DNA of 64,000 nt from Posidonia oceanica (GCA_037176725.1 JAZBRS010000013.1:6947001-7011000); one strand, 5' to 3'; positions 44,638 to 57,195 are shown, counted from the first letter of the stretch. The notes: generated by a model not told the origin, from the letters alone. Translations and numbers: made by a program.

Positions 44638-45227
44638 TGAATACACCTCATATTGTAATTCTTTTGAAACTTCAAACTTATAATTTCGTTTATATATTTG
44701 ATACTTAAGTGACTCATTTTAAGCTTGTTTCCAAATTTGTAAATTACAGTATTACAATTCGGTTCATTTAAGTCCATCTAACTTCAGTTCATATTTATAT
44801 CAATTCTCTTTAGATCATTTCAGTTCAGTAAGCTTTGATTTAACATAACTGTGTTATTCCTGAGTATTTGTGCATGCATTAATATTTCGTAATTCTTGAA
44901 TGTAAATAGTATCACTAAATAGGAACAGTTACTGTCTTGTAATCCTAAAATGTAAACAGTATTACAAAACCATTACAAAATAGTATTACTGTTTTGTGAT
45001 ATTTGATACTGTTTTCTAAAGAGTATTTCTGTTTTGTAAACAGTAATACTAAATGTAATCAGCATTACGAAATAACAACAAGATTGTCTAAACAAACTCA
45101 ATACTATAGATTATGATTGATTAAATCAATGTCAAACATATAAAAATAATTAATGACTTCAATATGATATGCCACATCAACTATCAAATACTTAAAAAAA
45201 AGCATAAGGTCGACGCTATGCAGAAGA
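44638..45227. other. Convergent intergenic spacer
   Basis: AT-rich spacer between the 3' ends of the peptidase and transposase genes. It is strongly enriched in AACAGTAATACT/AGTATTACTGTTTT-type words (44895-45075). No gene seen. Confidence 0.5.
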
Positions 45228-48200
45228 TTAATCAGACCAAGATATCTCATCGTCATTGTAATCATCATTATCATCTTCCTCAATATCATCGTCAGTACCT
45301 CCATTCATATCTTTAGAAATACTAGGCAATAAACCAGGGCAGTTATGAGAGTCATGACCGACATTGTATTGGTCACATTTCTTACAGTTCCTTGGCTTTT
45401 TGCCACGATACTCCATGTCGGACTTCCACCTCTTCCCCACACCATCCCTAGGATGCCCACCTTGCTCGCTACCTTTGGTCTTTGCTTGAGGAGGATTCTT
45501 AACAACAACATCTCCAAGTGAATTCTTTTTTGATAAACGTGTGATTGATCTCTTCGAAGTACATCCGTGTAAACAATCCTGGCTTTCTTTTAAAGACTCA
45601 CCTCTCTTTTTTGATAATGTATCTTGCATCTCTTGTCTTGCCTCTTTGAAATGCCTCAACAAGATTTCCTTGAGATCATCTGAGCTAATAGCATCATTAA
45701 TGATATCATTGGCTTGGCGAGATAACTCCATGTAAGTTGAAAGCTTCGAACAATCTACATCATCATCATAGATTTTAACCTTGATTCCATTTTTCCTTCC
45801 TTTGGTCCATCTCAATTTTATAAGATGATCAGGTAAATTGTGACATCCAGAATAATTCAAGAATGCAATCAAGTGAGCACATGGGATTCCCTCATATTCC
45901 ATATTATGGCAAATACATTTATGATTTCCACCATCAATATCTATAGTAACTTTGTAGTTCTCGCTTGTTTCATATCTAAACGCATTGTACATTTTCTTAT
46001 CCTGCAAAGACAATACGTTTGTCGGCATCAATGAAAATTTTGAACATCTATTTAAGACAATAATACGAAACTGAAATATATAAGACAGTAATACTATTCC
46101 ATATCATCTAATTAGTATCTATTTGCCATGTACGCAGACAGCATGCGCTTCTAAATTGAAAAAAAATCCACACCAACTATTTAGACTGTAGATCTGAAGA
46201 ATATTGGACACCATGAACAAGAGCTTCCTTCAATTGTTCTTGAAAACAATGGAAAATTCTTGTAGTGTACAATGCGCATGCATGCTTCTCAATCTTCAAG
46301 TTACATATCAGTCTCTGATTATAATGCCTATTAGGACGATGAAAAATTATTTAATTCACTAAAAAATCCATTCGTATCAAGCCCGATAATATAACAATTA
46401 AAAAAATGTTACCTTTCTACATTATCACTGTGATTCTCCTTCTCTCGTTGAGACCTCATTGCATCTTCATATTGAGTCACGAATTCAAACAAGGTATTAT
46501 ATTGAGTGACACGGCTTCTAAGAAATGCATTCATAGATTCACTCCTTTGTATTGTCTTCATCCCAGCACAAAAAAAATCAAGCAAGAATATGGGCACCCA
46601 TTGATGTCTCAACTCAAAAATATCTCTTAACCATTTGTTATCTTCAATGTTATTGGCAATAATCCATTTCCTCCATCGATCTTCAAATTCATTTGCATAA
46701 TGGCATTTCCAAAGTGTATCATGAAATTCCTTCATAACTTCCTTCTTATTTGCCAAAGCACCTATCTTCACGAGCAACTTAGAGAGTATGTGCCAACAAC
46801 AAAGACGATGAACTGTATTAGGAAATGAAACTGTCATTGCTGCCTTCATACCCAAATCCTAGTCAGTTATCATGGTGGGGTGGTGTTTACCTGTACAAGT
46901 ACAAATTGAAAAAATATACATAATTATTACCTCTTAGCGGATCAGTCAAACAAAAAAAACTGAAATCGTGATGCAGTTACAATTAGTAATACGAAACTGA
47001 TTGGGTGTACATAACCTACATCAATTCCACCTGTTAGAGATAATGTATTATGATAAGAGAAATTTGTTTATTAATAATGTTTCAAATTAGATGACACTGT
47101 TATTGATTATGAGTAATAATGTTTCGTTTCATATCATTTAGTAATACTGTTTAAATTTCGTTTTGTTTAGTAAACGAAAATAACTGAAAAACGTAATACA
47201 ATTTTTGAAAAACAGCAATATAAAAGCTTACATATCCATACATTTTTTGAATTCCTCAAACAACCATATGAATGACTCTTTCGATTCATTAATCAAGAAA
47301 GCGGATGCAAAGATAACAGTCTGACGATGATGATTAACCCCACAGAAAGTAGCAAATATCATTAGATACTGATTTATTTTGAAGTAGTATCAAACGTTAC
47401 AACATCTCCGAATAACTCATAATCCTGTATTGATATTGCATCTGCCCAAATATAGTGTGTTAATCTCTTCTCATCATCTACCTTATAAGAATGGAAGAAT
47501 TTGTTATCTTTACTCTTCCTCTTTTGAAAATGATCTATAAGCAAATCAGCATCATAATCTTTGAATTCCTCAAACAACCATATGAACGACTTTTTCGATT
47601 CATTAATCAAGAAAGCGGATGCAAAGATAACAGTCTGACGATGATGATTAACCCCACAGAAAGTAGCAAATATCATTAAATACTGATTTGTTTTGAAGTA
47701 GTATCAAACGTTACAACATCTCCGAATAACTCATAATCCTGTATTGATATTGCATCTGCCCAAATATAGTGTGTTAATCTCTTCTCATCATCTACCTTAT
47801 AAGAATGGAAGAATTTGTCATCTTTACTCTTCCTCTTTTGAAAATACTCTATAAGCAAATCAGCATCATAATCTTTGATGTCTTCTCTTTTATCACGTCT
47901 CAAGTTGTTAATATCATGTGTCGTACAATTTAATTTATCATATCCTTGACATTGCACTGCAACAAGTCTAACTATCTGTGATGGTGTAAAACCAATTGAC
48001 TCCATAACCTCAATAAAGTTCCGCATTGTAAGTGGAATTGACCTATTAACCTTCAAGTAATGCTGCTTGCTTGGTGATGACACTTCATGGTTATGCTCTC
48101 CATTGAATTAGATTACCATCCACATATTAGTCTTGAAATCACGTTTCACTGTCATAGATGCCTTGCAGCCACATCTAAATGAACCACTTCTATGTTTCCG

Positions 48201-48500
48201 TTGAGGTGAAGGACATTCATCACCGTCAGAATCTCTTGTGACAGGTTAAGTGAAAGTTGTTTTCCATGCTTTAATTCCAACATCTCTAACCAAAATCCTT
48301 CTTTATTACATACGAACAACTTCAATCCAACTTCACGTTAACCATTCACTTTATTAACGTATAATTTTTTAGAACATTTCCTAACATCAAACCCAACTCT
48401 ACGGGCATATAAGCAATAAAAACTGTGACAAGCTCCTAAATTGGGGAAAATCTGCCTTACAAATGGTGTGTCAGACAAATAAGCATTTGATCTTTTTCAT
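45228..48500 (-). pseudogene. MULE transposase, FAR1/FHY3 type with SWIM finger (broken)
   Basis: This is a cut-and-paste DNA transposase. From the right: FAR1-type DNA-binding region (CHSFYCLYARRVGFDVRKC near 48420, FNGEHNHEVSSPSK near 48085, with stops between), a DDE core with DVVTFDTTSK (47700) and FCGVNHHRQTVIFASAFL (47640), MITD with a TAG then DLGMKAAM near 46860, and CCWHILSKLL (46790). The SWIM zinc finger is KCICHNMEYEGIPCAHLIAF (45910), and a knuckle CKKCDQYNVGHDSHNC (45350) with an acidic tail ends the frame. Introns probably lie at 46032-46405 and 46890-47240. A 314-bp tandem duplication and several stops make it inactive. Confidence 0.85.
47247..47874. repeat. 314-bp tandem duplication inside the transposase gene
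   Basis: 47247-47560 and 47561-47874 are nearly identical, both starting TTGAATTCCTCAAACAACCA and both containing the catalytic-Asp segment. The unit length is not a multiple of three, so the duplication breaks the frame. Confidence 0.9.
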
Positions 48501-49690
48501 ACCAAAGAGCATACTCCGGTGTAGGGGTGTACATGGGTCCAAGTTAACTTGAAAATCGAATCAACCCGACCCATGTGGGTTGAGTTGGGTCAGGCTTTTT
48601 TTATCATGGGTTGGGTATAGATCAGAAAATCCCAAACCCGAACTTTCTGGATTGGGTATGAATTCCAAGCTTGGGTTACCTGACCTGAACCTGAAAGTAT
48701 ATATATATAATATTAATTATTTATATTTATAAATACATATTATATATATAATTTTTTATTTATAAACATCTTCAACCTGTATTAATTTGATTGTAATACC
48801 CGACAGTATTAATCTTCAACCTGTATATACCCGATAGTGGAATTCCTTGTTAATACCATCTTCATGGGTATAATCTTCAACCTGTATTAATTTGATTGTA
48901 CAGTCTGCTTGCTGGTAGCATTAAACACAGTTTCTTTTTTCACTTCTCATGCTTGGCACTTGTATATATTTCGTAGGCAATACTAGTGGAGCTACTTCTG
49001 TTTGTTAAAAAACTATACTTTTATTAGCTATTTTTGGATCAATAAACCATGAATTATCCTCCAAGTTTTGCAGTCTTCTGATCCTCTGGTTAAGAAAGCA
49101 CTATTCTCTTGTACTCTTGGAGAAAATTTTTGTTAGATGGCTAAGCAACACTAACGTATCGCATGTCAGTTTTTTTGACCTTTGATAATGGATGAACTTG
49201 TTATCATTTTTTTGTAATTAATAATAGATAAGCTTATGTATTTTTTCTGTGTAAAATTCAGATGTTATAAAACCCAAAAATTGACCAGACCCAACCTGAA
49301 GTTTGTGGATCATTGAGTCTCAATTGGGTGTAAGTTGGATATAGATTTAAAATTATCTAACCCAAATAATATAAGTTAGATCATGAATTTACCCTTAACC
49401 AGACCTATGTACACCCCTACTCCGATGAGGTAGACGACGATGGATCTACTATTCCATCAACGAATGTAATCAACTTGTGGCCACGTAGAATGGACTCAAT
49501 CAGTGATTTCCACAAAAGAAAATTTATTTCCTCAAACTTGATAGGAACCAGATCTCTGATATTTAAAATCACAAGAGAATTAAAAGATGCAGATGAAACC
49601 GATGCTGGAATTGCAGAACTTTCCGCACCTATAGGATCGTCTGTTGCAGATGGAGATACTTACACCATTGCTTTAGTATCGAGATACACT
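48480..49690 (-). pseudogene. Copia gag N-terminal fragment, split by a hAT element
   Basis: On the minus strand from about 49690, a frame reads LVILNIRDLVPIKFEEINFL, LWKSLIESILRGHKLITFVDG and then, beyond the small hAT element, YALWYEKDQMLICL. This is the usual start of copia Gag polyproteins (pattern NFLLW...LRGH.L.GFVDG...W..KDQ.L). No protease or later domains follow, since MULE sequence starts at about 48480. Whether it is a captured fragment or a truncated insertion cannot be told. Confidence 0.65.
48522..49419. mobile_element. Non-autonomous hAT-like element (898 bp)
   Basis: Termini are inverted: TAGGGGTGTACATGGGTC at the left, and GACCTATGTACACCCCTA at the right. The flanks are CTCCGGTG (48514-48521) and CTCCGATG (49420-49427), an 8-bp duplication with one change. 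Eight bases and the TAGGG/CCCTA ends fit hAT. It has no transposase frame and is AT-rich with GGGTTGGGT/ACCCAA words near the ends. Confidence 0.85.
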
Positions 49691-49830
49691 TACGTAAAAG
49701 GATGCTTTAATACCATGAAAATTTTAACAGAAGAGACAGAAAGCAGAGCTCAGAGCTCATCAACAATGATGGAAATGGTTCTCTTCTTCATATGCCAAAG
49801 AGATAGCCCATCCATTTTGTGTTTATATTG

Positions 49831-52134
49831 ATGTGTTACAAGAGTGGGCCACAAGGACTCAAGCCCAATAAAAATAAACAACTGTAACTCTTTTAACAAA
49901 CAAATAACTACCTTGCTAATTAACTAACTAATCATTTGTTAAATGACATTTATCAGAAAAGTCATAGCATCACATTTTAATTTGCCTTAATTACTAACCT
50001 ATCCCTCATTTAACATAAGTGGAAAACACAAACCAACTCACCACCACCTCTCCACAACACCACCAGAGTCGCTAAAACCACCGTAACAATACAACCTCAC
50101 CATCACCATCACCGTCACCACCATTTCCAACAACACAAGATCATCACCATAATCACAACCACAACGCTATCAACACACCACACCATCACTACACTGTATT
50201 TCTCTGATCATGTACAAGCTTCACCATTTTAATCTTTAAATGAACCATCTCCATGAAGTTGTACAAGCCTCATAATAATACCGTAGATTTCTTCGGTGCT
50301 TCATACTCTTTATTTATTCCCATATACGGTGCATTTCTCCGATTCTCTGCAAGCTTCATCATAAAAAATAAACTTCTAACAAGCATCTCTAAGTGGTTGC
50401 ACAAGCCTCATCATAAAACTGTAGATTTCTTCAGTGCTTCGTACTCTTTTATCTTCCAGCTGATCTCTGGGCCTGAGAAACGTAGAACATCTTTTCGTCA
50501 CTCCCATAAATCTCGATAATCGATCTCAAAAAATATGCATCAAGAAATTAACGAAATATACAGAACAAGCATGTCTCTGACTCGTTACAACCCAAGAAAT
50601 GTAAAATCAGAGTATGGCCTCTGGAAATTATTCTCATGAGAAGAATTTATGATGCACTTTTAATAGGAAATGATGCACAAGGTAGTCGGCTCTTAGTGAA
50701 GTTTAAGGAATAACAGTTAAGATTTGGTAAGAGTTTAGATGTCAGAAATCCAAACATGTGCGCTAGGATGTAAAATAGAAAACGAATTTGCAAATAAATC
50801 ATGAAGAAAGAGAATTGCCAGACACATCTGATGCTGGATTCCGTATATGTCCTGATAAGAACTAATTAAACATGGTATAATTAATAAATATGAGGTCTAA
50901 AATGTTTAAATAAAGTTGATCATTGTAGAAGAAATTGTTTTGCAGCCTTAGTGGGTATAATAAATCTATATGAGATATGAAATGTATGATGAGATTAGAT
51001 CAAAGTTGGAAAATTATGTGGTGTACTCTTAGTGGCAAGCAAGAACACTAAATAATATAACAAATTATCCTTCACTCATTAATATTTATCTGCGTCTGTA
51101 TTATATTCCTGTAAGTTCATAGTTCACTCCATGCTACAAGATGACTATGTTCATTTAGCCCCATCAACTCTAGTCCATGATTATGGCAACAAAATGATTT
51201 GGAGGTATCCTGAATAGAAACAAAAGTACTCAACAACTGAAGCGTGGGGTGCCAGTTGTTTTTTTTATGTGCACTTAAACAGCGAAGATATACTTGTGTG
51301 AATACCATATGTATGTACATTTCTGTGGAATTACATTAGTTAAAAGAAAATGAGAACTCGAAAGTCAGATCTTGGTTTAAATTCTTCAATCATATGAAAG
51401 CTTTCAAAGATATTTTGGGTCCACACATGTAAATGACCATGTTGCCAAAACATAAGCAATAGAAAATACTAAAGCAGATCCAAATGACAAGGCTTGCCCG
51501 AACCAAACTGATTCAATAAGGATGAACTTTGAAGAAGAAGCTCGATTTTTTTTTAACAGAGAGAAAAAGCTAGACTTGATAGATTTGTATCTGAGTATAT
51601 AATGTTACTTCAGACCTAACACCCTCATTTTTACAATAATCAAGAGAAGTGGTTAATTCCAAGAGTAGTTGAATAAAAAACTTGGCATTTGTTAAAAAAT
51701 TGAACTTTCGAATTTAGAATTTACAGTATATCAATGTTATCTAATAGTGCCAATATTAAACTCGGTTTCTTTCCTTCTATTCAAAACACCATCAAGACCT
51801 TTTTTTTAGCGGTATACAGCACCATCAAGATGAAAAATATTAATCTACATTACTACCACCATCACTTTCATTCATCATAAACTATCTAAATAATATGAAA
51901 ACTTGTCTTAGATGGAACTAGAGAAGGGACCAGGATAAGTTTTATTTCAAAACTCTTGGGTTTCCTTAATTCAGGGAAAGGTGGATTTGTTGGTTACCAG
52001 TAACAAAAGAAAACTGTTTCAACAGAGTGCCTATTTTTATTTCATTTAGTTGGTTTGCAAACAAGATAAAAAGGAAAATCCAGAGCATAGCATTACAACA
52101 AATAAAAAGATCTCTTGGCTTTTCATCCAAGAAT
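49831..52134. other. AT-rich intergenic region
   Basis: No supported gene. Contains a CAC/ATC-rich simple stretch (50035-50185) and two similar CTCATCATAAAACTGTAGAT-type segments (50264-50320 and 50405-50450) that look like a short tandem duplication. 52020-52035 has a minus-strand AATAAA about 100 bases past the glycosyltransferase stop codon. Confidence 0.5.
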
Positions 52135-55100
52135 TCAAGTGAGAAATGTACCTTCAGTGCTCAGTTTTTGTCTCTTCATCACCCATAATTCCAGATCTTC
52201 ATAGGCTTCCCACAATCTGCTAGCCAGTTCCCAGTCCCAAATACTATTTTTACCTGAGATTTTCAGCATATGTTTATTGACATTTCCAGAATTCTGCCAA
52301 GATCATGTAAAATATTAGACAATTTTATTTCTTTAAACAATCTCATTCATATAATCATTAGATAACTCTTATAAGAACTTCTCAAAAACTTGTTGCATCT
52401 TGTGAGTAATGACAACACTATACTTCTCTGTCATACTAGAATGATTTCACTAGCATAATGAGAGCAGTCAAAATTAGCCATTTGTAGTAGGGTTTAAATA
52501 TGAATATATTTTCATCATCGAAGTTACACATGCATAAAAAAATATTGTTGTTATGCATTAAGTCGATTTAACATACCCCTCTCTCTCATGGTTCCATAAA
52601 AGTAAGTCCAACTAAAAAAATTTATTAGAGCATGAAAGGGAAACCATAATGACCCAGAAATGGCTCGTGCATCCAGCAATGTCATCTTTTCCTCATTTCG
52701 TTATATTCCATGCTTCCGGTCAGATAATGTATACATGAAAGAACTAGAATATATTGACTATGTCATTAAGTTTACGAGGCTAGGAATACAAAAGTACAAA
52801 CCATTACATCACTGTGTGGTCAGACAACTACTGTTTACTATTTACTTGATTCAGACTTAACAAGGCTAGGATTGTGGAATATCAATATCTCACCTACTCA
52901 AACTTTGATAAAGAAAATGAACCAGATAAGCTGGTCTGACTAGCCCAACCGTGAATTGGCCAATTCAACTGTGTAAAACCCATTTCTATAATCAAACCAC
53001 CATGTTTCTTGTTAGATCCGTAATTAATCGTATGGGTCTTTGTGATTGGTACAGTTTTATATCCTACAGTTTCAGATAGATCAAGCCAAGCGAAGTGTAT
53101 CTTCTACCCATCCTGTTGTATATTGTCTCTTTCATTGTGTGTTGTAATAGAAAATTTTATTTTATTCGATTCTACTTACTTTTTTTACCTCAATGTGCTA
53201 CACATTGTCTTGATTTCATGTTTGAGAAGTTTGTTAAGACCTAGAATTAGCAAAATAATTGATGAGGTAAGTGACAATCATGTCCTTGCTTTGCATTTGA
53301 TGAGGTAATTTACCAGCAAATCTGTTTCGCTTTACAACTATAAGACTTGCTACTGTTTTTTTTTGCAATACAGTATCCTTTAACAAAGATTTGTAACAAG
53401 TAGAGAATAATTTGAGCATAAATTCTCCAAAGCAAATATTTTGGATCAAGTGTAGGAGATTATATTGCATTTAAAAATTGAACTTATGTGATGCTTTTGT
53501 TAAGGTTATAGAGTATTTTTTATGCGGACACAAATTTCACAAAAGATCTGGATAAAGACATAGAAACCGCCATAAAGAACATGGTAATCTGGATTTTGGG
53601 ATTTAATATTGTCTTTTGATTTATTTATTTATTTATTTTGGAATCTTTTCTATATTTTCTTTTATCTCATGCATCCCACATCACTCAATAAAATTGCAAA
53701 GGGCAAACCCAGTGAAAAAGGCTCCCACCAATGTGGAGAACTAAGAAAAGTCCATGTGTTTGTAACCTTACACTAACATGCAGAGAGGCTCACCCTCTAT
53801 CATTTGACAACATTCTAGATGGTAAATAAGAAGATAACTTGGGGATGTACTTCATGTTGTTGGTTTTCTTTTTAATTTGGAATTCTTTTATAGTGGCTTT
53901 TTTCAGCAGCAAACACAAAAGTTGGTGGCTTTATAGATGCACTTGAGATCATGTATTTACAATGTTGATGGAAAAATTAGAAAAGATCTTTATGAGAGAC
54001 AACTCTTACAACTTGACCAAAGATGATTGTGGGTAACAGAAATCACAAAATGCACCTCAGTATTTTATTAAAGTAGTTTGTTATCTTTTTAAATGAATTT
54101 ATATATTTTTTGAAAGATTTTCAGCAATATATTGTGGCAAACTTTTGGAAGGCATACTCCACATTTACAAGCAATGGTTGTTCGTAAGTAAGACAAACAT
54201 GTACTATTTCAGGCTATGATTGGAAAAGACTGTTTTAGTGGACACTGGATGAACAATAAGAAAGATAATGTCTATTTTAATTGTTATTACATGTTGACTG
54301 CTATCCTCATCTTATATGCTGATTCTTTGCTAAACATTGCACGAAAATTGATTATCACGTGTTTTAGGAAGACAAAATAAAGAATTTTGTTCCTATATCT
54401 TTTGAAGCTATAGATTTATTTATCGATTGGGTGGTGGCGCCATTGGTTACAGACCGTGATTATTTCAATTTTCTGTTAAAGAAGGACAAAATACTAGCTT
54501 CCTTGGTTCATGTCTTGCATAAAGATGGCGGTACACATAAAGTATTCACAGTTCATTTTCGCACAAATGTTTGTCAGTTACTGATTTTCATACTTGGTTT
54601 AGATGGTTCTGTATGATTGATACAAGACTAGGAGAGGCTAGAAATATAATCAATATTATCTTAAATTTGCTAATTTTGTTAAAGACTTAATCCTAGCTCG
54701 CAACAATTATTTAAAACTATGGTATATGGACTGAGTAAATAGGTTATGACATGACATGTATGGAATTAAACCATGAATTATGAAGTTATAAACTAGGTAA
54801 ACGAATTAAAAGGTTTGGTATGCTATTATTTATTATTTACTTTTTTATTACTATTGTATACAAGTCGAATTTGTTATAAGACTTATATCCCTTTTTTTGT
54901 AGTTGTTTATAGTTGAGGTTTTATTCGTCATATGGTTGTTTCTTTATATGCCAACTAGAGATATTTTATATACTTATATTTAAATTGTACAAGTGTATAC
55001 AGTATACAGGAAATCTTAGCTACTGCATTGGTTCAATTAGTTAAGACCATTGGTTGGACTATTTATAATTAGAGATATTTCTTTTTTCAATTTTTAAATG

Positions 55101-57195
55101 TTTTCTCAAATGTTGAGATCATGCTAATAATAGCACCAGCAATGCTCTAGACATTTACTTGCATACATGGAGCAATTTTCCATAAGAAGAAAGAAACAAC
55201 TGAAACTAACATATATCAATCATAGAGGAAACCATATGTTTTCTCAATATACCTCCCCAACAGAAAAAGATAGATTTGATCCACGTGGAATATTTGGTCG
55301 GTCAGCATCCAAGTAAAGAGGTGGTTTCACAACTGACATTGCCGAGTAAATATCAAGAAAGCCCAGTATCACCATCCTCTTTAACACCCTAAGCTGGCGA
55401 AAGTTCCCCCTTTAAGAAAGCACCATATTAGAATTCCCTAAGAAATAAAAAAGATGTGCAACAGAATATACTAGCATGATCACATAAATGCAATTATGCA
55501 TACATACAAAAAAAGGTCAACAAGGCATTCAGTTCAAACAATTTCAAGAAAACATAAGGACAAAATTCTACGAAGATATCTTATACAATTCTAATGAGAC
55601 AACCATGTAACTCCTGCAAGGTTATGACAGAAATTTCACTAACCTGCTAGGATCAATCAACGGTGATCGAAGCTCAGGTGCTGGTAAAATACCAGCTAGC
55701 ATTGCAGACTCACCCAATGTAAGAAAGGAAGGATGCTTCCCAAAGTAAAAAAGAGATGCAGATTCAATACCATACATTCCATGCCCCCAGTAAACCTATG
55801 GAATAGAGAAAATCATTTGTACAATAAGGATAAACAGAAATCAAAGACTACATGTTTTACAAAGGTATACCAAATAATGGACTTTACTCTGAACTACTAA
55901 CAAACAGTTATTAAAACTAGATTTCCCAATTTGCTGAAACATTAAAATTTCAAAAACGGCTGGACTTTTTCTTGAGTCAAATAACATTTCAAGAAATTGA
56001 AGAACACCATTACAATGTCCAGAATACTGCTGTGATCAGTAAACATAGGTGTTTTCCGTTTGTTGCAAGATATCCATTCCTTCACCCCTACTATTTGTGT
56101 CATTTGTCCTTTTGTTCATGATCCAGCATTTATTCTAATTAGCACTTAGATATGATTTATAATAATTTTCTTTTGTTGAATTTTTCTTCTTGGAAGTTGT
56201 TGTCAATAGAATATGAAACTCATAAGCTCTGTATAAAAAGGGCATATTTGTCTTCAGTTTTTGCTCTCTCAGTGTAATGGTTTCTATTCGAGGGAAATTG
56301 AGCGACAAAACAATTAGTTTAGCAGCTAGCCAGCTACTTGTTTCAATGCCGGAAAAGATATAATTTTTACCTTAAACGCACGAAAAAATAGTCCAAACTT
56401 TAGAGATTACTGAGTTTAGCTCAATATACCATACTCAAATACGTATACAGTATTCTTCGTTTGGACATTCTTCTCTCCAATGCAAGGGCTAACACCATCT
56501 CAACCACCTTTCTAGACACCTTCCTTTCACTATTCAGAAAGACGTTCTTTACAAGCTGCATTAGAAAACCTATTACATCAGAAACCGTAGAAGCCCAAAA
56601 CAAACAAAGAACTCACCCTTTGGTGCACAATAAAAAATTCAAAATCCGGAAGAGAAATAAAAAAAAAAAAAAAACTCACCTACCCACCCACCTGCTGTGT
56701 AATGGTGCTCCCACCCCCGCCCCTAGGAAAATACACCACGGCCCGGGCAATCCCGACGGGATCGACCCCGACGTGCCGAAAGAACCTCGAATCCTCGGCG
56801 GCAACCACGGCCTGAGCCAGATGCTCCGGGTACTCCCCGCACGCCACCTCCGCCTTCTCGGCGAACGCCAGCAACCGGCGCCACCGGTCGGGGAAGTCGG
56901 GAGGGAGGACACCGAGGAGGAGACGGAAACACAGCAGCACGGAGAAGAAGAGGAGGGATGGGAGTGCGACGTGCAGGAGTGGCGCGGAGGGATTGGACGA
57001 GGGTGGATGATTGCGGCGGTTGGAAGGGGCGAAGCATCGGAGAGGGGGGTTCCGGGGTGGTGGTCGGGTGGATGTGGTAGTGGTGGTGGTTTTGGGAGGA
57101 AGGGTTTGGAGCTGGGGAAACGGAGGTGGAGGTGATTTGGGAGTGGGAGGGACATGGGGGCCGAGGGCTGACTGGTTTGGGGTCCGGAGGTCCAA
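52135..57195 (-). CDS. Peptidoglycan glycosyltransferase (GT51), PBP/MtgA-like, five exons
   Basis: GT51 enzymes polymerise lipid II into glycan chains; in plants the role would be in plastids. Exons: 57195-56692, 56555-56430, 55795-55644, 55409-55253, 52293-52135. All introns are GT-AG and phases agree, giving about 365 codons. Numbered from 57195: Pro/Ser/Thr-rich N-terminus 1-70, membrane segment 73-97, motif 1 AAEDSRFFRHVGVD with catalytic Glu134, motif 2 GGSTITQQLVKN, motif 3 RKVVE with Glu187, motif 4 KRRILYTYL then YWGHGMYGIESAS, and motif 5 LGESAMLAGILPAPE. The last exon (WDWELASRLWEAYEDLELW) is not recognised. No transpeptidase domain. The GT51 frame has no ATG in exon 1: 57195 is TTG, with an in-frame stop at 57220. 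ATG 57155 starts a transit-peptide-like sequence one frame off, so an indel near 57065-57095 or an unseen upstream exon is likely. Confidence 0.85.
52294..55252 (-). other. Fourth intron of the GT51 gene (2959 bp)
   Basis: Donor GAG/GTATAT at 55252 and acceptor TTGGCAG/AATTC at 52294 join two complete codons. The intron is AT-rich and about ten times longer than most of the others, and it contains plus-strand exon-like segments (53220-54616). Confidence 0.7.
53226..54616 (+). pseudogene. Unrecognised plus-strand exon-like segments nested in the GT51 intron
   Basis: Segments with good splice signals: one ending LRPRISKIIDE before GTAAGTG (53264), one from about 53511 to 53583 (FYADTNFTKDLDKDIETAI, then GTAATC), one at 54124-54185 (after TTTTCAG; QYIVANFWKAYSTFTSNGC, then GTAAGT), and an open stretch 54369-54616 (FEAIDLFIDWVVAPLVTDRD). 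The first three share phase, but the join to the fourth meets a stop, so this looks like a decayed gene or gene fragment. I do not recognise the family. Confidence 0.35.

Noticed and set aside
51117..51320. Minus-strand frame as a further exon of the GT51 gene
   Set aside because: The preceding exon reaches a stop at 52135 with a polyadenylation-like AATAAA downstream, and the frame has no fitting acceptor or family similarity that I can see.
56676..57155. Alternative 159-codon frame beginning at ATG 57155 as the real protein
   Set aside because: Only its first ~20 codons look meaningful; downstream it loses all GT51 motifs, which are in the neighbouring frame. The plus-strand frame over the same bases also lacks motifs.
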